Positions 34,461-44,076 of a DNA stretch of 64,000 bases are shown here, in pieces (within the stretch, counting starts at the first letter, position 1; the number at the start of each line of letters is the position of its first letter). A program made the translations under genes and the position numbers. The notes beneath the pieces were generated by a model, which saw only the letters and a list, made by a program, of their open reading frames with translations, was not told the DNA's origin and ran no database searches. The stretch is taken from the NCBI GenBank assembly GCA_946122785.1, contig CAMGYJ010000002.1, positions 36,956,495-37,020,494 on the forward strand. The letters are read 5' to 3'. Source of the DNA: Linum tenue. Taxonomy: Eukaryota > Streptophyta > Magnoliopsida > Malpighiales > Linaceae.

Positions 34461-35890
34461 TGACACGCTATGACACAATACCAAACTACGACCAAGTATA
34501 ATCGCAGTTCGGAAATGCAGAATAGTGGTAAGTTTAATTTATCAAGCCGGGGTCTAGATCTACTGCCAACTCCGTGATTATCTATTATCTAGCGGGACTA
34601 AGTGAGTGAAGTTGAATTCAAAGTAAAGCAGAAAGAAAGCAATAAAAATTGTCTGGTTTCCTAAAGAAAGAGAAGAGTCACTCGGGAATGAGTCACCCTA
34701 GCTCCTTAGTTAGGTCCAAGTTGTAATTTCCTTAGGTTGATTTACTGTTGATTAAACTGCGGAAGATCCGACAGTAGCTTGGAATCTCTTAAGCTGACCA
34801 AGCCCTCTTAGTTAGACTAACCGGCAGACGATTAGTCTTTACCGGGATAAAAAGCTAAGGCAGTTAACACAGAAATCCACTACTGGAATCCAATTCCAGT
34901 ACAAAGCAGTGAATCGAGTAACTCTCGTATAATCAATTCACTACTACCGATTGAAGAAGCTCTAACGACCTAATCAGAATCTATCTATCTCAGGTTGCAG
35001 CAAAAATCAAGAGAAGTTGATCAGGATTCAAATGACTCAATAAACACACTTCAATCTATTATAATCAAACAGTATATCAATCCAAAATTCATTACAACTC
35101 AAATCCCTAACACATGGAACTAGGGTTCTTCGTACCCAAGTGAGAGAAAGGTCTACTCCATAGAGAGAGAGAGAGAGAGAGAGTAAAACATAAATCAAAG
35201 GAGTCATACTCATAAAGATGGGAATAATCTGCTCTGGGATGTCAATCTTCACTCCTGAGGATGCAATATGGGCTTCAATGGTGACAAATCCACTCCAAAT
35301 AGCTCATAGGGTTTGTTCTTCGCACTTTCTCTATAGAACTCTGTTTTTGCTCCAAAAAGTCGTCTCCCCATTTCCAAAACCAAAAATTGGGTAAAGATGC
35401 TGCTTCCCGCGATTGCACGGTCAGACCGCACGACCGTGCAACCTCCTAGTCTGCCCGTGCACCCTAAAACGTAGAGTTTCAATTAGTTTCACGAGGGGAG
35501 TGCACGATCATTGCATGGCCCGTGCAATCCGAGCGCCTGGCCGTGCAGCCTCTTGCATAGTTCATCACGGCCAGAAAACGCATCGTGCACGGCCGTGCAA
35601 AAACAGGGTCAGGCTGTGCAGCTTCTCGGTAAATCCCACACGGCCAAAAAGGCCACCGTGCACGGTCGTGCGCTTTCGCGTCCTGGCCGTGCAACTTGTA
35701 TGCTCTCCCTCGCTCGTCTCGATTTCCCCCAATCGACCCCAAACTCGTGCTCAAACCTTCATTCACGCATTAGGACCTGAAATGTCATAAACAAGAACAA
35801 CCTAGCATAAAATCGGCTTAAATCCCGATATCCGAGCCTCAAATAGTATAATAATGACGGACAAAAACATGTGTAAATATCTAGTCATCA
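34461..35890 (-). mobile_element. Solo LTR of family A, complete
   Basis: 1430 bp with ends TGACACGCTA and CTAGTCATCA (plus strand). Flanked by a perfect 5-bp TSD TTAAC (34456-34460 and 35891-35895). It matches the copy at 58880-60255 along its whole length in the opposite orientation. The middle (35410-35700) holds six or more palindromic cacg(g/a)(c/t)cgtg blocks and a (GA)n run at 35163-35182. ORFs here are chance readings of the repeats. Confidence 0.85.
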
Positions 35891-35895
35891 TTAAC

Positions 35896-36121
35896 GCTCC
35901 ATGGCTAGAAGAGAGGATTGTCTTCATCTTATGTGGCTTCTTCCACCATCACAAACTCCTTTTTAACTTCAACTTCGAGTTGAGCCCGAACTACAAGCCT
36001 TTCCCTCGCTTCCCTAAGATCTCTTTAACAAGCAAGTAGTCAGAGTCTCCGGTTGATGTTGTTGTCTAGTAGTTCCAATGGTGCCAGATTGCTTCGGGCC
36101 ATACACCACATACACACATTC
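35896..36121 (-). other. Segment between family C copies
   Basis: Continues family C past the family A insertion: gctccatggctagaagagag resembles gatccatggccagaagagat at 38662-38681. The rest has no recognisable coding or repeat features. Confidence 0.35.
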
Positions 36122-36392
36122 CGATGGTCTTAAAGATGAAATATGGCCTCCTTTGATCCTGAGTAGGTCAAATTCCTCTCCAATCTTCCTTGGTTCGTCA
36201 CTTTCTCTCCCTAGAATGTGAAAGAAGAAACCAATCTCACTTTAAAACTCTTTTCCCTTTGAAATATGATATTCTTCTTGTTTTATAGCAGACAGTGCAC
36301 GTTTCACGGTCATCCTTCACGTCCGTGATGTGTGCAGTGAAACCGTGATCTCAGCACAAAGCGCAACGTTTCCCTTACACACTTCTTTTCTT
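36122..36392 (-). mobile_element. LTR-like repeat family C, copy 2, first part
   Basis: Aligns with 33819-34075 of copy 1. Interrupted at about 36392 by a composite insertion (LINE plus gene fragment) and resumed at 38341. Confidence 0.5.
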
Positions 36393-37480
36393 TTCTGAGT
36401 GATATCAAGAGAAGACAAGATTTATACAAACAAAACTACCCAGGAACACCCTATAAGCGACACCCTAGTGAAATTAGTATTACCCAATAAATTCGAAAGA
36501 CTCTAACTCTAGGAGAGACAATAGCAGTGCTTTAGGCTCCACTCAATGGGCAGCAATGTTGGCTGCTTTTAGCAACCGCCCTATATTATATACAAACTAC
36601 CAAAGAGTCTAGGATATGACGACACTCTTGGAGCGTTGTTCCTCCAAAGGAATCTTCTAGAACACCTTGTCGGATCTGCTTGACGACCACCTCGGAATCA
36701 CCTTCCACTATCACGTGAGACAATAATCTTAAGAAGACGATGGTGATAGCAACTACTACAGCTAGGAGCTCTACCAAGTAGGGGTTGACTACTCTCTGGT
36801 GCCAGCACCACATGTCCGTCTGACCCACAGATAACAAGACCAGACTAGCACCCTGAGTCATGAACAGCTGCATCGAGGTTGATCTTGAAATAGTTGTCTG
36901 ATGGAGGCTCCCATGAAGCTGGAGGATGATTTAATTTGGACGGAGCGATTGGGGGGGGGGGGGGGAGGAGGGGAGGGGTGAAAATTGGGGGCTTCAAGGA
37001 CCTGGTTGTATAAATGTTTGGCGAGGGAACGGACATGAAGTTGGTAGAATTTAAAAGTCACTTTATTTCTAGACTTCCAGATTCTCCAAAGTAAATAGAT
37101 GCATTGGAGAATGTGGAATGAGGAGATCTCAGAGATCATGACATATCGCCACCATAGACTAAATAGTCGAGGCTGAATCATTGAAGTTGCTCAATCTCAC
37201 TAAGATCCACAACTTGGTGGCTAGGGGGCTTCTGAAGAATAAGTGTTCAGTGCTCCCTTGATATCGCCAGAAGACGCACATCGATTGAGGGAGTTAACTT
37301 CACGGGTTTGTAGGACTACCACTGTGGGAAGAATGACCTTGAGGCATTGTCATGTGAAGAATTGAAACGTAGGTGGGACTTGGATATTCCAAATATAGTT
37401 ATTTTCTGATGATGGTTTACCAAATATGACTTGCAACCTATAAAAGTGGGAAGCCATCATTCTCCCAATCAAAGGGGGCA
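36393..37480 (-). pseudogene. 5'-truncated LINE, zf-RVT and RNase H ends
   Basis: In minus-strand order: WNIQVPPTFQFFTWQCLK and ILPTVVVLQTREVN (37250-37420, zf-RVT), WRIWKSRNKVTF (about 37070), a proline run encoded by a G14 tract at 36952-36965, then SDNYFKINLDAAVHDSG (RNase H start), VELLAVVVAI, VIVEGDSEVVVKQI. This is the end of plant LINE ORF2. Frames shift around the G tract. An A-rich minus-strand end (aaaagaaaag, about 36393-36402) fits the LINE 3' end. No TSD found. Confidence 0.7.
36952..36965. repeat. G homopolymer in LINE coding sequence
   Basis: Fourteen consecutive G on the plus strand (Pro codons on the minus strand), a likely site of slippage that explains the change of frame. 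Confidence 0.85.
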
Positions 37481-37925
37481 TCAAAATGACCCACTGAGCA
37501 AAGCTCACGTTAATGAGGGATTACTTCCTCTAATAACATCAAATAAATGATGATTTAAAAGCTATATTGGTTCTTAATGACTCATGTTGTAAAGTTAGTC
37601 CTAAACGAACGAATGCCTCCAATAAATGACATTTTACTTCTCATAAAGAGCTTGTGAGCCGTTTTTTAAAACGGTATAGCGCAATTAAGCCCTTTGTCAC
37701 CAATTAATGGGACTTAAATAGTGATAAAAACATTTGTACCAGATCCCGTTATGAGGTATATCTTAAATTCATCCCTCCCAATAATTAAGACTTCATATCG
37801 GCTGATAAGTACCAAAAGCAACATAATGAGGTCGCTTAAATTAAGCAATTGTCACTTATAATGTCTCATCGGAGACCTACCGGCGAGGAAGCCAAAATCA
37901 TGTCGATCAGATCCTCCCGCCGGCC
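37481..37925. other. Unassigned segment between LINE and gene fragment
   Basis: AT-rich and without coding features. It may be flanking or intron DNA carried with the gene fragment at 37926-38340. Confidence 0.3.
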
Positions 37926-38340
37926 CTACTCCAGTAGAGGAGTACAATTTCTCAAATGCCACTGATTGACCTCAAAATCATCATCTTCCGGGATGGGGAA
38001 GTGAAGCCAAGTCTTCGGATGCATAGAGACATCCCTAGCAAAAGCCAAAACCTCAGTTACATCGATGGCACTCCCAATCAAATCATCATCGTTCACATCT
38101 CCCTCCGAAGCGAATTGCAGGAAATTCGGGGCTATCTTTGTGATCTGAGACCGCCTTATTAGTCGATAACTTTGAGATCCGGGGCTTGAACCTCCCACCG
38201 ATTTTGGAAAAGTCGCTCCATATTCCCTCAATCAGAGCTTCGTTAGTCTTGTCCGGATCCAAAAGCTGTCGATTCTCGGCTTCCTCGATGGATTCATCAG
38301 AGATCTGGTCGCGAGCGGGAGGAGGATGTCCAAAAGCTGC
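37926..38340 (-). pseudogene. Fragment resembling a plant BSD-domain protein gene
   Basis: Two minus-strand frames, changing near 38160, read IEGIWSDFSKIGGRFK and ISKLSTNKAVS, then ITKIAPNFLQFASEGD, DDDLIGSAIDVTEVLAFARD and MHPKTWLHFPIPEDDDFE. The last parts resemble the segment just before the BSD domain in plant BSD-domain proteins ('G-V-T-E-E-V-L-A-F-A-R-N-I-S-M-H-P-E-T-W-L-D-F-P'). The BSD domain itself and the remaining exons are missing, and there is at least one frameshift. No related gene lies nearby, so this looks like a captured or retroposed piece of host gene. Assignment is from memory of the family only. Confidence 0.5.
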
Positions 38341-38690
38341 CTGCGAGATGTCCAAAAGCCTTTGGAACTTTTCACACTTCACGTTTTGGCTACATACTTC
38401 ACGGTCTTCTGCAGTGAAAATCTCCTATGCACCGTGAACCATGCAATTTCCAGCACTTTGTCCCATTTTCGATCCCTTTTGTCCAACTTTTGATCATTTC
38501 GCCCATTTCACCAGCTATGGCCTAAAACATACTAAAATATTCCAAAATCTAGTGTGAAATGGCTTCAAGGACAATGTTATACAAGTCAAACGACAAAGTA
38601 AAAGGGGTCAAAATATGTATACTTGGATAAATTTATCCAGCCCAACACCATAAATATAGTTCATGATCCATGGCCAGAAGAGATCGGGTA
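38341..38690 (-). mobile_element. LTR-like repeat family C, copy 2, second part
   Basis: ctgcgagatgtccaaaagcc onwards aligns with cccgcgagacatccataagc at about 34130 in copy 1 and continues to the shared 'aacaccataaa' end. It completes copy 2 across the 36393-38340 insertion. Confidence 0.5.
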
Positions 38691-39236
38691 TGTTGTAATC
38701 TTACTTCAACAATGTTCCAATGATGAACTCAAACTTGTTCTTGACTTTGAATGGATTATAAATGACTTTCTTCTAGTTTTTGTAGTTAGTGGGGTAATTT
38801 CTCTCCTACTGACATCAAATCTTATTGCTTAGATGCATCAAAGTAAAAGAGATATGACATTATGTGATTTAATTGGTTGTTGATGCTGATTGTTCTCAAG
38901 GTTTCTTCCGTTGTGGCTCAAAAGCATCTAGGTTTTTAAACCGAACTCTAATATCATAACATCGAAATAGGTTAAAACCTCTAGGATTGGGTTCTCTGTG
39001 TTTTATTGAGATGAATATATAATCCGTTACATCTCACTACAGCAGTGGAAGTGGTCCAAGGATCCCATTTGACAAAGAATGCAACAACAAAACTCTTAGA
39101 TACATAGGATTTAGTATGATACTTCAAATATAGGACCTCATACTCTCGTCGATGTTAGCTCATCTAATGACCTCAATAAACCCAAAATTCATTAGATACA
39201 TATAGGTTTTATTATTATTAAACTTGTAAACACTAC
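38691..39236. other. Intergenic, nothing recognised
   Basis: AT-rich sequence without long frames, repeats or element ends that I can support. Confidence 0.5.
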
Positions 39237-39244
39237 AACCTACT

Positions 39245-39596
39245 CATAGTTAGTAAAATACGGTACGGGAAAGTTACGGATATAATACGTACGGGTATTT
39301 TACTTCATCTCTAAGCTAATGTTACGTTTAATAGTACGTTAATAGTCATAAATATATAAAATAAATTATTTTTTAAAATAAATAAATATATAAATAATAG
39401 TAAAGTTAACAATTTAATTCATTAAATACGGATATAAAATGTGTTATACGGATTTTATACGTGTTTAGTACGGTAGCCACCAAATGAACGGACAAAAATG
39501 AAACGGCTGGACAAAAATACGGATACGGAAGTTTTAAACGGATAATGTACGTACGGGTACATATACGTGTATTAAACGGAGTATTTACTAACTATG
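39245..39596. mobile_element. MITE, probably hAT-like, 352 bp
   Basis: Terminal inverted repeats CATAGTTAGTAAAATAC and (reverse complement) CATAGTTAGTAAATAC. Perfect 8-bp TSD AACCTACT (39237-39244 and 39597-39604), extendable to 9 bp if the terminal C is excluded. The interior has mirrored 'acgtacggg' blocks and an AT-rich middle. No coding. Confidence 0.85.
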
Positions 39597-39771
39597 AACC
39601 TACTCAAAGCCTGATTACGGCACTGCACTACAATCAAGGATCTACATAGGATGTTGGATGTACAAAGAAAAGCAGAAAGGTTCAAGAGAAAAGTAGAGAT
39701 AAGAGAAGACAACAGTTTGCAAATTTGACAGTATAGTGTTAGCTGAATTTGGTGTTAGTTTTCCCAAAACA

Positions 39772-40539
39772 TAGGGGTGTACATGGGTCGGGTGGTCTGG
39801 TTTTAGACATTTTAATCACCCGACCCATGCATTACGGTTTGGGAAATATTAAACCCAAACCCACCCAAAAAAAATCTAAACCCTACGGTTTGTATTTAAT
39901 TGGGTTGGGTCGGGTTGGCGATATTTTTAAGTAAAAACCCAACCCAACACAAAATATATAATTATTCTACACCATAAAAATATTTTATAACTAATTAAAA
40001 ATTCAAACGAATAAACCGAGGTAAAATGTTTAAAATTCACAAATGTTGTTTGAATTTTAATAAAATTTGATTTACTTCAACTTATGTCTAATTTTTTCAC
40101 GATATTTTTTGAAATAAGCTAAAAAGGTTACAAATGAACGCATCGATAATATGTTATTCTATTAAAATTGTACACAAGAAAAATAATTATGTGAATCATA
40201 GCTATATTAAATTTATGTCTAAACTTTAAGCCGAAGAATGCATTAGATTAGGCGGACCTTAAGAGAAAAACATGGCGAAATATGTTAATTTTCTCGTATG
40301 TATGACTATATACGACACAAATATTTTTTTGGATACGAACTCATACCAATAATTGGAACACGGGTTGGGTCGGGTTCTACGGGTTGTATAATCCAAAATC
40401 CAAACCCAACCCAAAAGAGACGGGTTGTACAAAAGAAAATCCTCACCCAACCCAAAACCTTCGTTTTAGCAATAAATACGGGTGGGTTGGGTCGGGTTGG
40501 ACGGGTGGGTCGGTTTGCGGGTGTGTTTGTTCACCCCTA
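39772..40539. mobile_element. hAT-type non-autonomous element, 768 bp
   Basis: Ends TAGGGGTGTACATG and GTTCACCCCTA. Perfect 8-bp TSD CCAAAACA (39764-39771, 40540-40547). Both arms carry repeated GGGTCGGGTTGG / CCAACCCAACCC blocks that would fold together. Short frames over these blocks are not genes. Confidence 0.9.
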
Positions 40540-41162
40540 CCAAAACATATGTTGTTTCGTTTATATCTTCTTCTTTTTTTTTCCGGCGCCGGGTTTGAAT
40601 ATAAAAAAAAAAAGTTGACATAAAGTGGTGCTTAGAACCATGGTAAATGAAACTGTACCGGAAGTCATACCGGACCCGTCTTTGGTAGGGTATTTTGTGG
40701 TACGACCGTGCTTCAACCGCTGTGTACCGGTAAAATACCGTTTTTATAATTAAATAATATTTTTTTGTTAAAAAACTGTACCGGCATATTCAGGGTATCG
40801 TATCGGAGTAATACCAGAATATACCGGATAACATTCAAAATTCTAATCAAAAGGAATTCGTTCCAAGGAAGAAGAAGAAGAGTACAAATGGTCTTGGTTA
40901 GCATTTCGGTTGGGCTAAGTCTTAAGCCCAAGTGATTTTCTCCTTTCATTCCTCCTTAAAACTATTAAGGTTCTATTGTTAATCTGGGCCCAACCCTTTG
41001 AAAGCCCACGTCGCTTCTGAAACATGGAAGAATAGAAAGAAGACTTTTGAATAAGTCATCCTATCGTCTTGATCGTTCTATCCTCTTCATGTGTCTCTCT
41101 CAATTCCATTTTCCCCTTTCCTTGAGAAATCTAATCCCTAGTTTTCCTGATCCCCATCTTGA

Positions 41163-41310
41163 ACACAGACTCAAGCAGACATTGCGGCTGAGTAGGAGAT
41201 AAGAGGAGCAGCGGCAAGGATCGGCGCGTTCTTGAGCAGTAGGGGAGGGAGACTCAAGCAGGCGGCGCGACTGAGTAGGAGAGAAGAAGAGCGGCGGCAG
41301 GGATCGACGT
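41163..41310 (+). repeat. GC-rich direct duplication, about 85-bp spacing
   Basis: 'gactcaagcagacattgcgg...gagtaggaga.aagaggagc' at about 41167 recurs as 'gactcaagcaggcggcgcga...gagtaggagagaagaagagc' at about 41251. It lies within the hAT-type element's GC-rich block. Confidence 0.7.
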
Positions 41311-41527
41311 CAATCGCCAGAGAAGACGAGCGGCGGAGCGGGTTTCCTCCTTGATTTCACCGGTCGCGGGTCGCTGCCTCGCCGATCGCAGTCGCCAGTC
41401 ACCAGACGGCCAGAGGAGGAGCAACGTGCGGGACTGGGCGCTGGAGAAGAAAGAAACGACTAGAGGAAAGGGCTCCCAAACCCATATTAGGGTTTTTGGC
41501 ATTCTTGGCCTCTGGCCAATTCTTTAA

Positions 41528-42110
41528 GGGTGCGTTTGGATACAAGGATTTGGATTTGGTATTTGTGATTTGGATTTTCAAATACCAAATCATGTGTTTG
41601 GATATTAATTACATTTGGTATTTGGATTTGTGTCAAATTCATGGGGTGATTTCCAAATACATGTCTAGTGTATTTTTTGTCAACTTCAAATACATTTCAA
41701 CAACTAGTGATTTGAAATACCTCCTAACAAAAGAATGGACCTATTTGTAAAATATGAAAAGTTTAGGTACTATAGTGTGAGGCAAAACATATAAAGGTAC
41801 CAAAATGTAATTTTACCATCAAAATTTCAGGACCTTTTTGTAAAATTTTAAAAGTTTAGGTACTAAATTGTAAGAAAAAATAATTTCGGGTACCAAACTG
41901 TAATTTACCAAAATTTGTAGTAAGTGGCCAGAAAATTGAAAATTGAAATTGAAAATCAAAAATACAAAAATACAAACAAATTACAAATGAGTATCCAAAC
42001 AATGAATTTGAATTACATGTATTTCAAATGCTAATACTTCAAATACATCCATTTCAAATGCTAGTATTTCAAATACCTTACATTTAAAATACACTTATCC
42101 AAACGCACCC
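41528..42110. mobile_element. Tourist-like (PIF/Harbinger) MITE, 583 bp
   Basis: Ends GGGTGCGTTTGGATA and TATCCAAACGCACCC, an inverted pair with one spacer difference. 3-bp TSD TAA (41525-41527, 42111-42113). AT-rich interior with 'aaaagtttaggtac(c/t)a' phrases. Nested inside the 40639-42326 element, hence younger than it. Confidence 0.9.
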
Positions 42111-42471
42111 TAAAAAAAAATAGCTCCGAAAACGACGACGTATTCCCTTGAAGTAAGCCTACCATTGGTTAGACCAAAACCGAACGGTATTGCTTTTGTA
42201 CCGGTTAAGCCGGAAAAACTGACCGGCATGAGATTCTGATGCCAACCAGCCTACCGTATCATTCTTGGTCCGGTTCCCGATTTTTCCAGTTGAACCGGCC
42301 GGTACGATCCGGTTTCCTAGTCCATGCTTAGAACCCTTTATATCTTGTTCGGAGTTAAGGATCGATTGATCGATGATTTTGTAGCTGGGTAAGGTTAGAT
42401 GGTGTTTCCTTTTGATTTTTGGGTTATGAGATCCGGGCTATGTTAGGGATATTTCAGATACAAGTACCAAC

Positions 42472-43072
42472 TAGACATAGCAAATTACAACCCGACCCGT
42501 TGACCCGACCCGAAACTGCCCGAAAATTAGAAATTTTTGTAACCCGAAATTCGAATGACACGAACCCGATAATCCGTGATTTTTTGGGTCGGGTTGAGTG
42601 GGTTAGCGGGTCGACCCGTTAGACCTGTTTCATTTAATATATTACTCCCAAAATATGATAAAATCACTCATAAATTGGTGAGATGTTTAAAAAAATCACA
42701 AGGATTCGAATAACATGTTTCGAGTTTAAGGATAATCAAATATCATGTGTTTCTTGTAGTAGTATTACTCTTGTGATTGTTTTTTGACGATTAACGCAAT
42801 TTATATTTCATTTCATTAGCGTGGGAGGATTTGAGAATATATTAATTGACATGTGTTAGGTAAACTACTGTCATGCATATGTGAAAATTTGTGTTCTTTA
42901 AGAAAATATAAAGAATGTTTGAGATTGTTTCTGAGAATGCTCATAACCCGAAATGACTTGTAACCCGACCCGAAACCAAATGGGTTGGGTCAATATTTGA
43001 TCCGAAATAAGCCAACCAAACATGACCCGACCCGTAACTGAAGTTTCCAACCTGACCCGATTGCCAGGTCTA
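42472..43072. mobile_element. hAT-type MITE, 601 bp
   Basis: Ends TAGACATAGCAA and TTGCCAGGTCTA. Perfect 8-bp TSD GTACCAAC (42464-42471, 43073-43080). Arms rich in AACCCGACCCG and CGGGTCGGGTT. Confidence 0.9.
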
Positions 43073-43080
43073 GTACCAAC

Positions 43081-43600
43081 CAAGTGTGCCAATGCTTTTA
43101 TTGGGCCAAATAAGGCCCAAATATCTGCCCTTCCTTTGCCCATTCCGTATAATGGGCCTACTTAAAGCCAGCAACTACTTTGGTAAACGAAAAACGGTTT
43201 GAGGCCTGAGAAGCTCAAGGACAAACCAAACGAAACCGATCCAATTCCCGAGTCTCGTCAAAAGTTGCAGTAGCTAGATTCATTCTCAAGAAAAAAAGTA
43301 GGAAGCTATAGGCAGAATGCACACGTAAAAGAAGGGAGTCCATGATTGAGAATAACAACAATCATGACCCATCATTCACACTTACTCATCCCACCCCCAC
43401 CCTCATTTGCAACAAAAAGCAAGCATTTTAAACCGTACCTACCAAAAAATAAGCGGTACAAAATTTTATGTTATATCATGGTATGTTGTGATTCAACCAT
43501 TTCATACTGCTAAATATTGACAATCAATTTAGTCTATAATAAATTAATAATAAATTATTCAATCAAACCGTTGATCCAATACGATCTTACAACCAACTCA
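43081..43600. other. Intergenic, nothing recognised
   Basis: Contains a short 'ccgtacctacc..tagcggtac' stretch resembling MITE remnants and no coding frame. Confidence 0.4.
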
Positions 43601-43639
43601 AAAAAAAATTCAAAACCAAAGGAATTGAAATCTTCTCCT

Positions 43640-44076
43640 AATCTCCTCACCTCCCCATCATCATCATCTTCCCTACAGACAAAAGAAGAAATGATTACCC
43701 GCCCATTCCTCCTTCCTGGGTTTTCTTTTCTTCACCAAAACCTAATGATTACCCAAAGAAAACCGATCCCCCCCTCCTCTATCCCCAATTACCTTGTTCA
43801 CTTTATTTATTTATAGTCTTTGCTCATCAGCTTTCATCATTGCCATCTCTACCTCTCTCTCCTTTACCAAAGCATTTACTAGTTCCTAAATCCTGACTTT
43901 TCACCCTAAATTTTCACTTGAAATCTCAAACTTGTTGTGCCCCAAGAAATCAAATCTAAAGGGCACGAGAGAGCGAAAGGTGACCTGAGTGTTGGAAAGA
44001 AAGGTGGTGTTTCAGCCACGTAGGATCCAAGACCAAAGTACCAAACAGAATCGATTAAAAAAAGATAGAGAAAGGT
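43640..44076 (+). promoter_or_regulatory. Possible host promoter and untranslated first exon
   Basis: A pyrimidine-rich stretch (ctcctaatctcctcacctcc, ccatctctacctctctctcc), a 'tttatttatag' TATA-like box at about 43804 and an exon-like segment ending in AAAG|GTAATG at 44073-44079 look like a plant gene leader with a splice donor. No coding exon can be recognised downstream in the window, so this may be a relic. It is the most host-gene-like stretch in 43-48 kb. Confidence 0.25.

Larger units (their letters stand above)
40639..42326. mobile_element. hAT-type non-autonomous element, 1.7 kb, with nested MITE
   Basis: Ends CATGGTAAATGAAACTGTAC and, reversed, CATGGACTAGGAAACCGG. Perfect 8-bp TSD CTTAGAAC (40631-40638, 42327-42334). 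Subterminal regions are rich in ACCGG/CCGGT. A GC-rich block (41160-41450) looks like leader or first-exon sequence but holds no transposase motif. A Tourist-like MITE sits at 41528-42110. Shares its end sequence with the 174-bp MITE at 56621-56794. Confidence 0.85.

Noticed and set aside
35413..35790. Overlapping open frames in both strands
   Set aside because: They fall inside a solo LTR with GC-rich palindromes that keep frames open by chance; no protein family resembles them.
39749..40623. Several short proline/glycine-rich frames
   Set aside because: Products of the GGGTCGGGTT repeats of the hAT-type element at 39772-40539.
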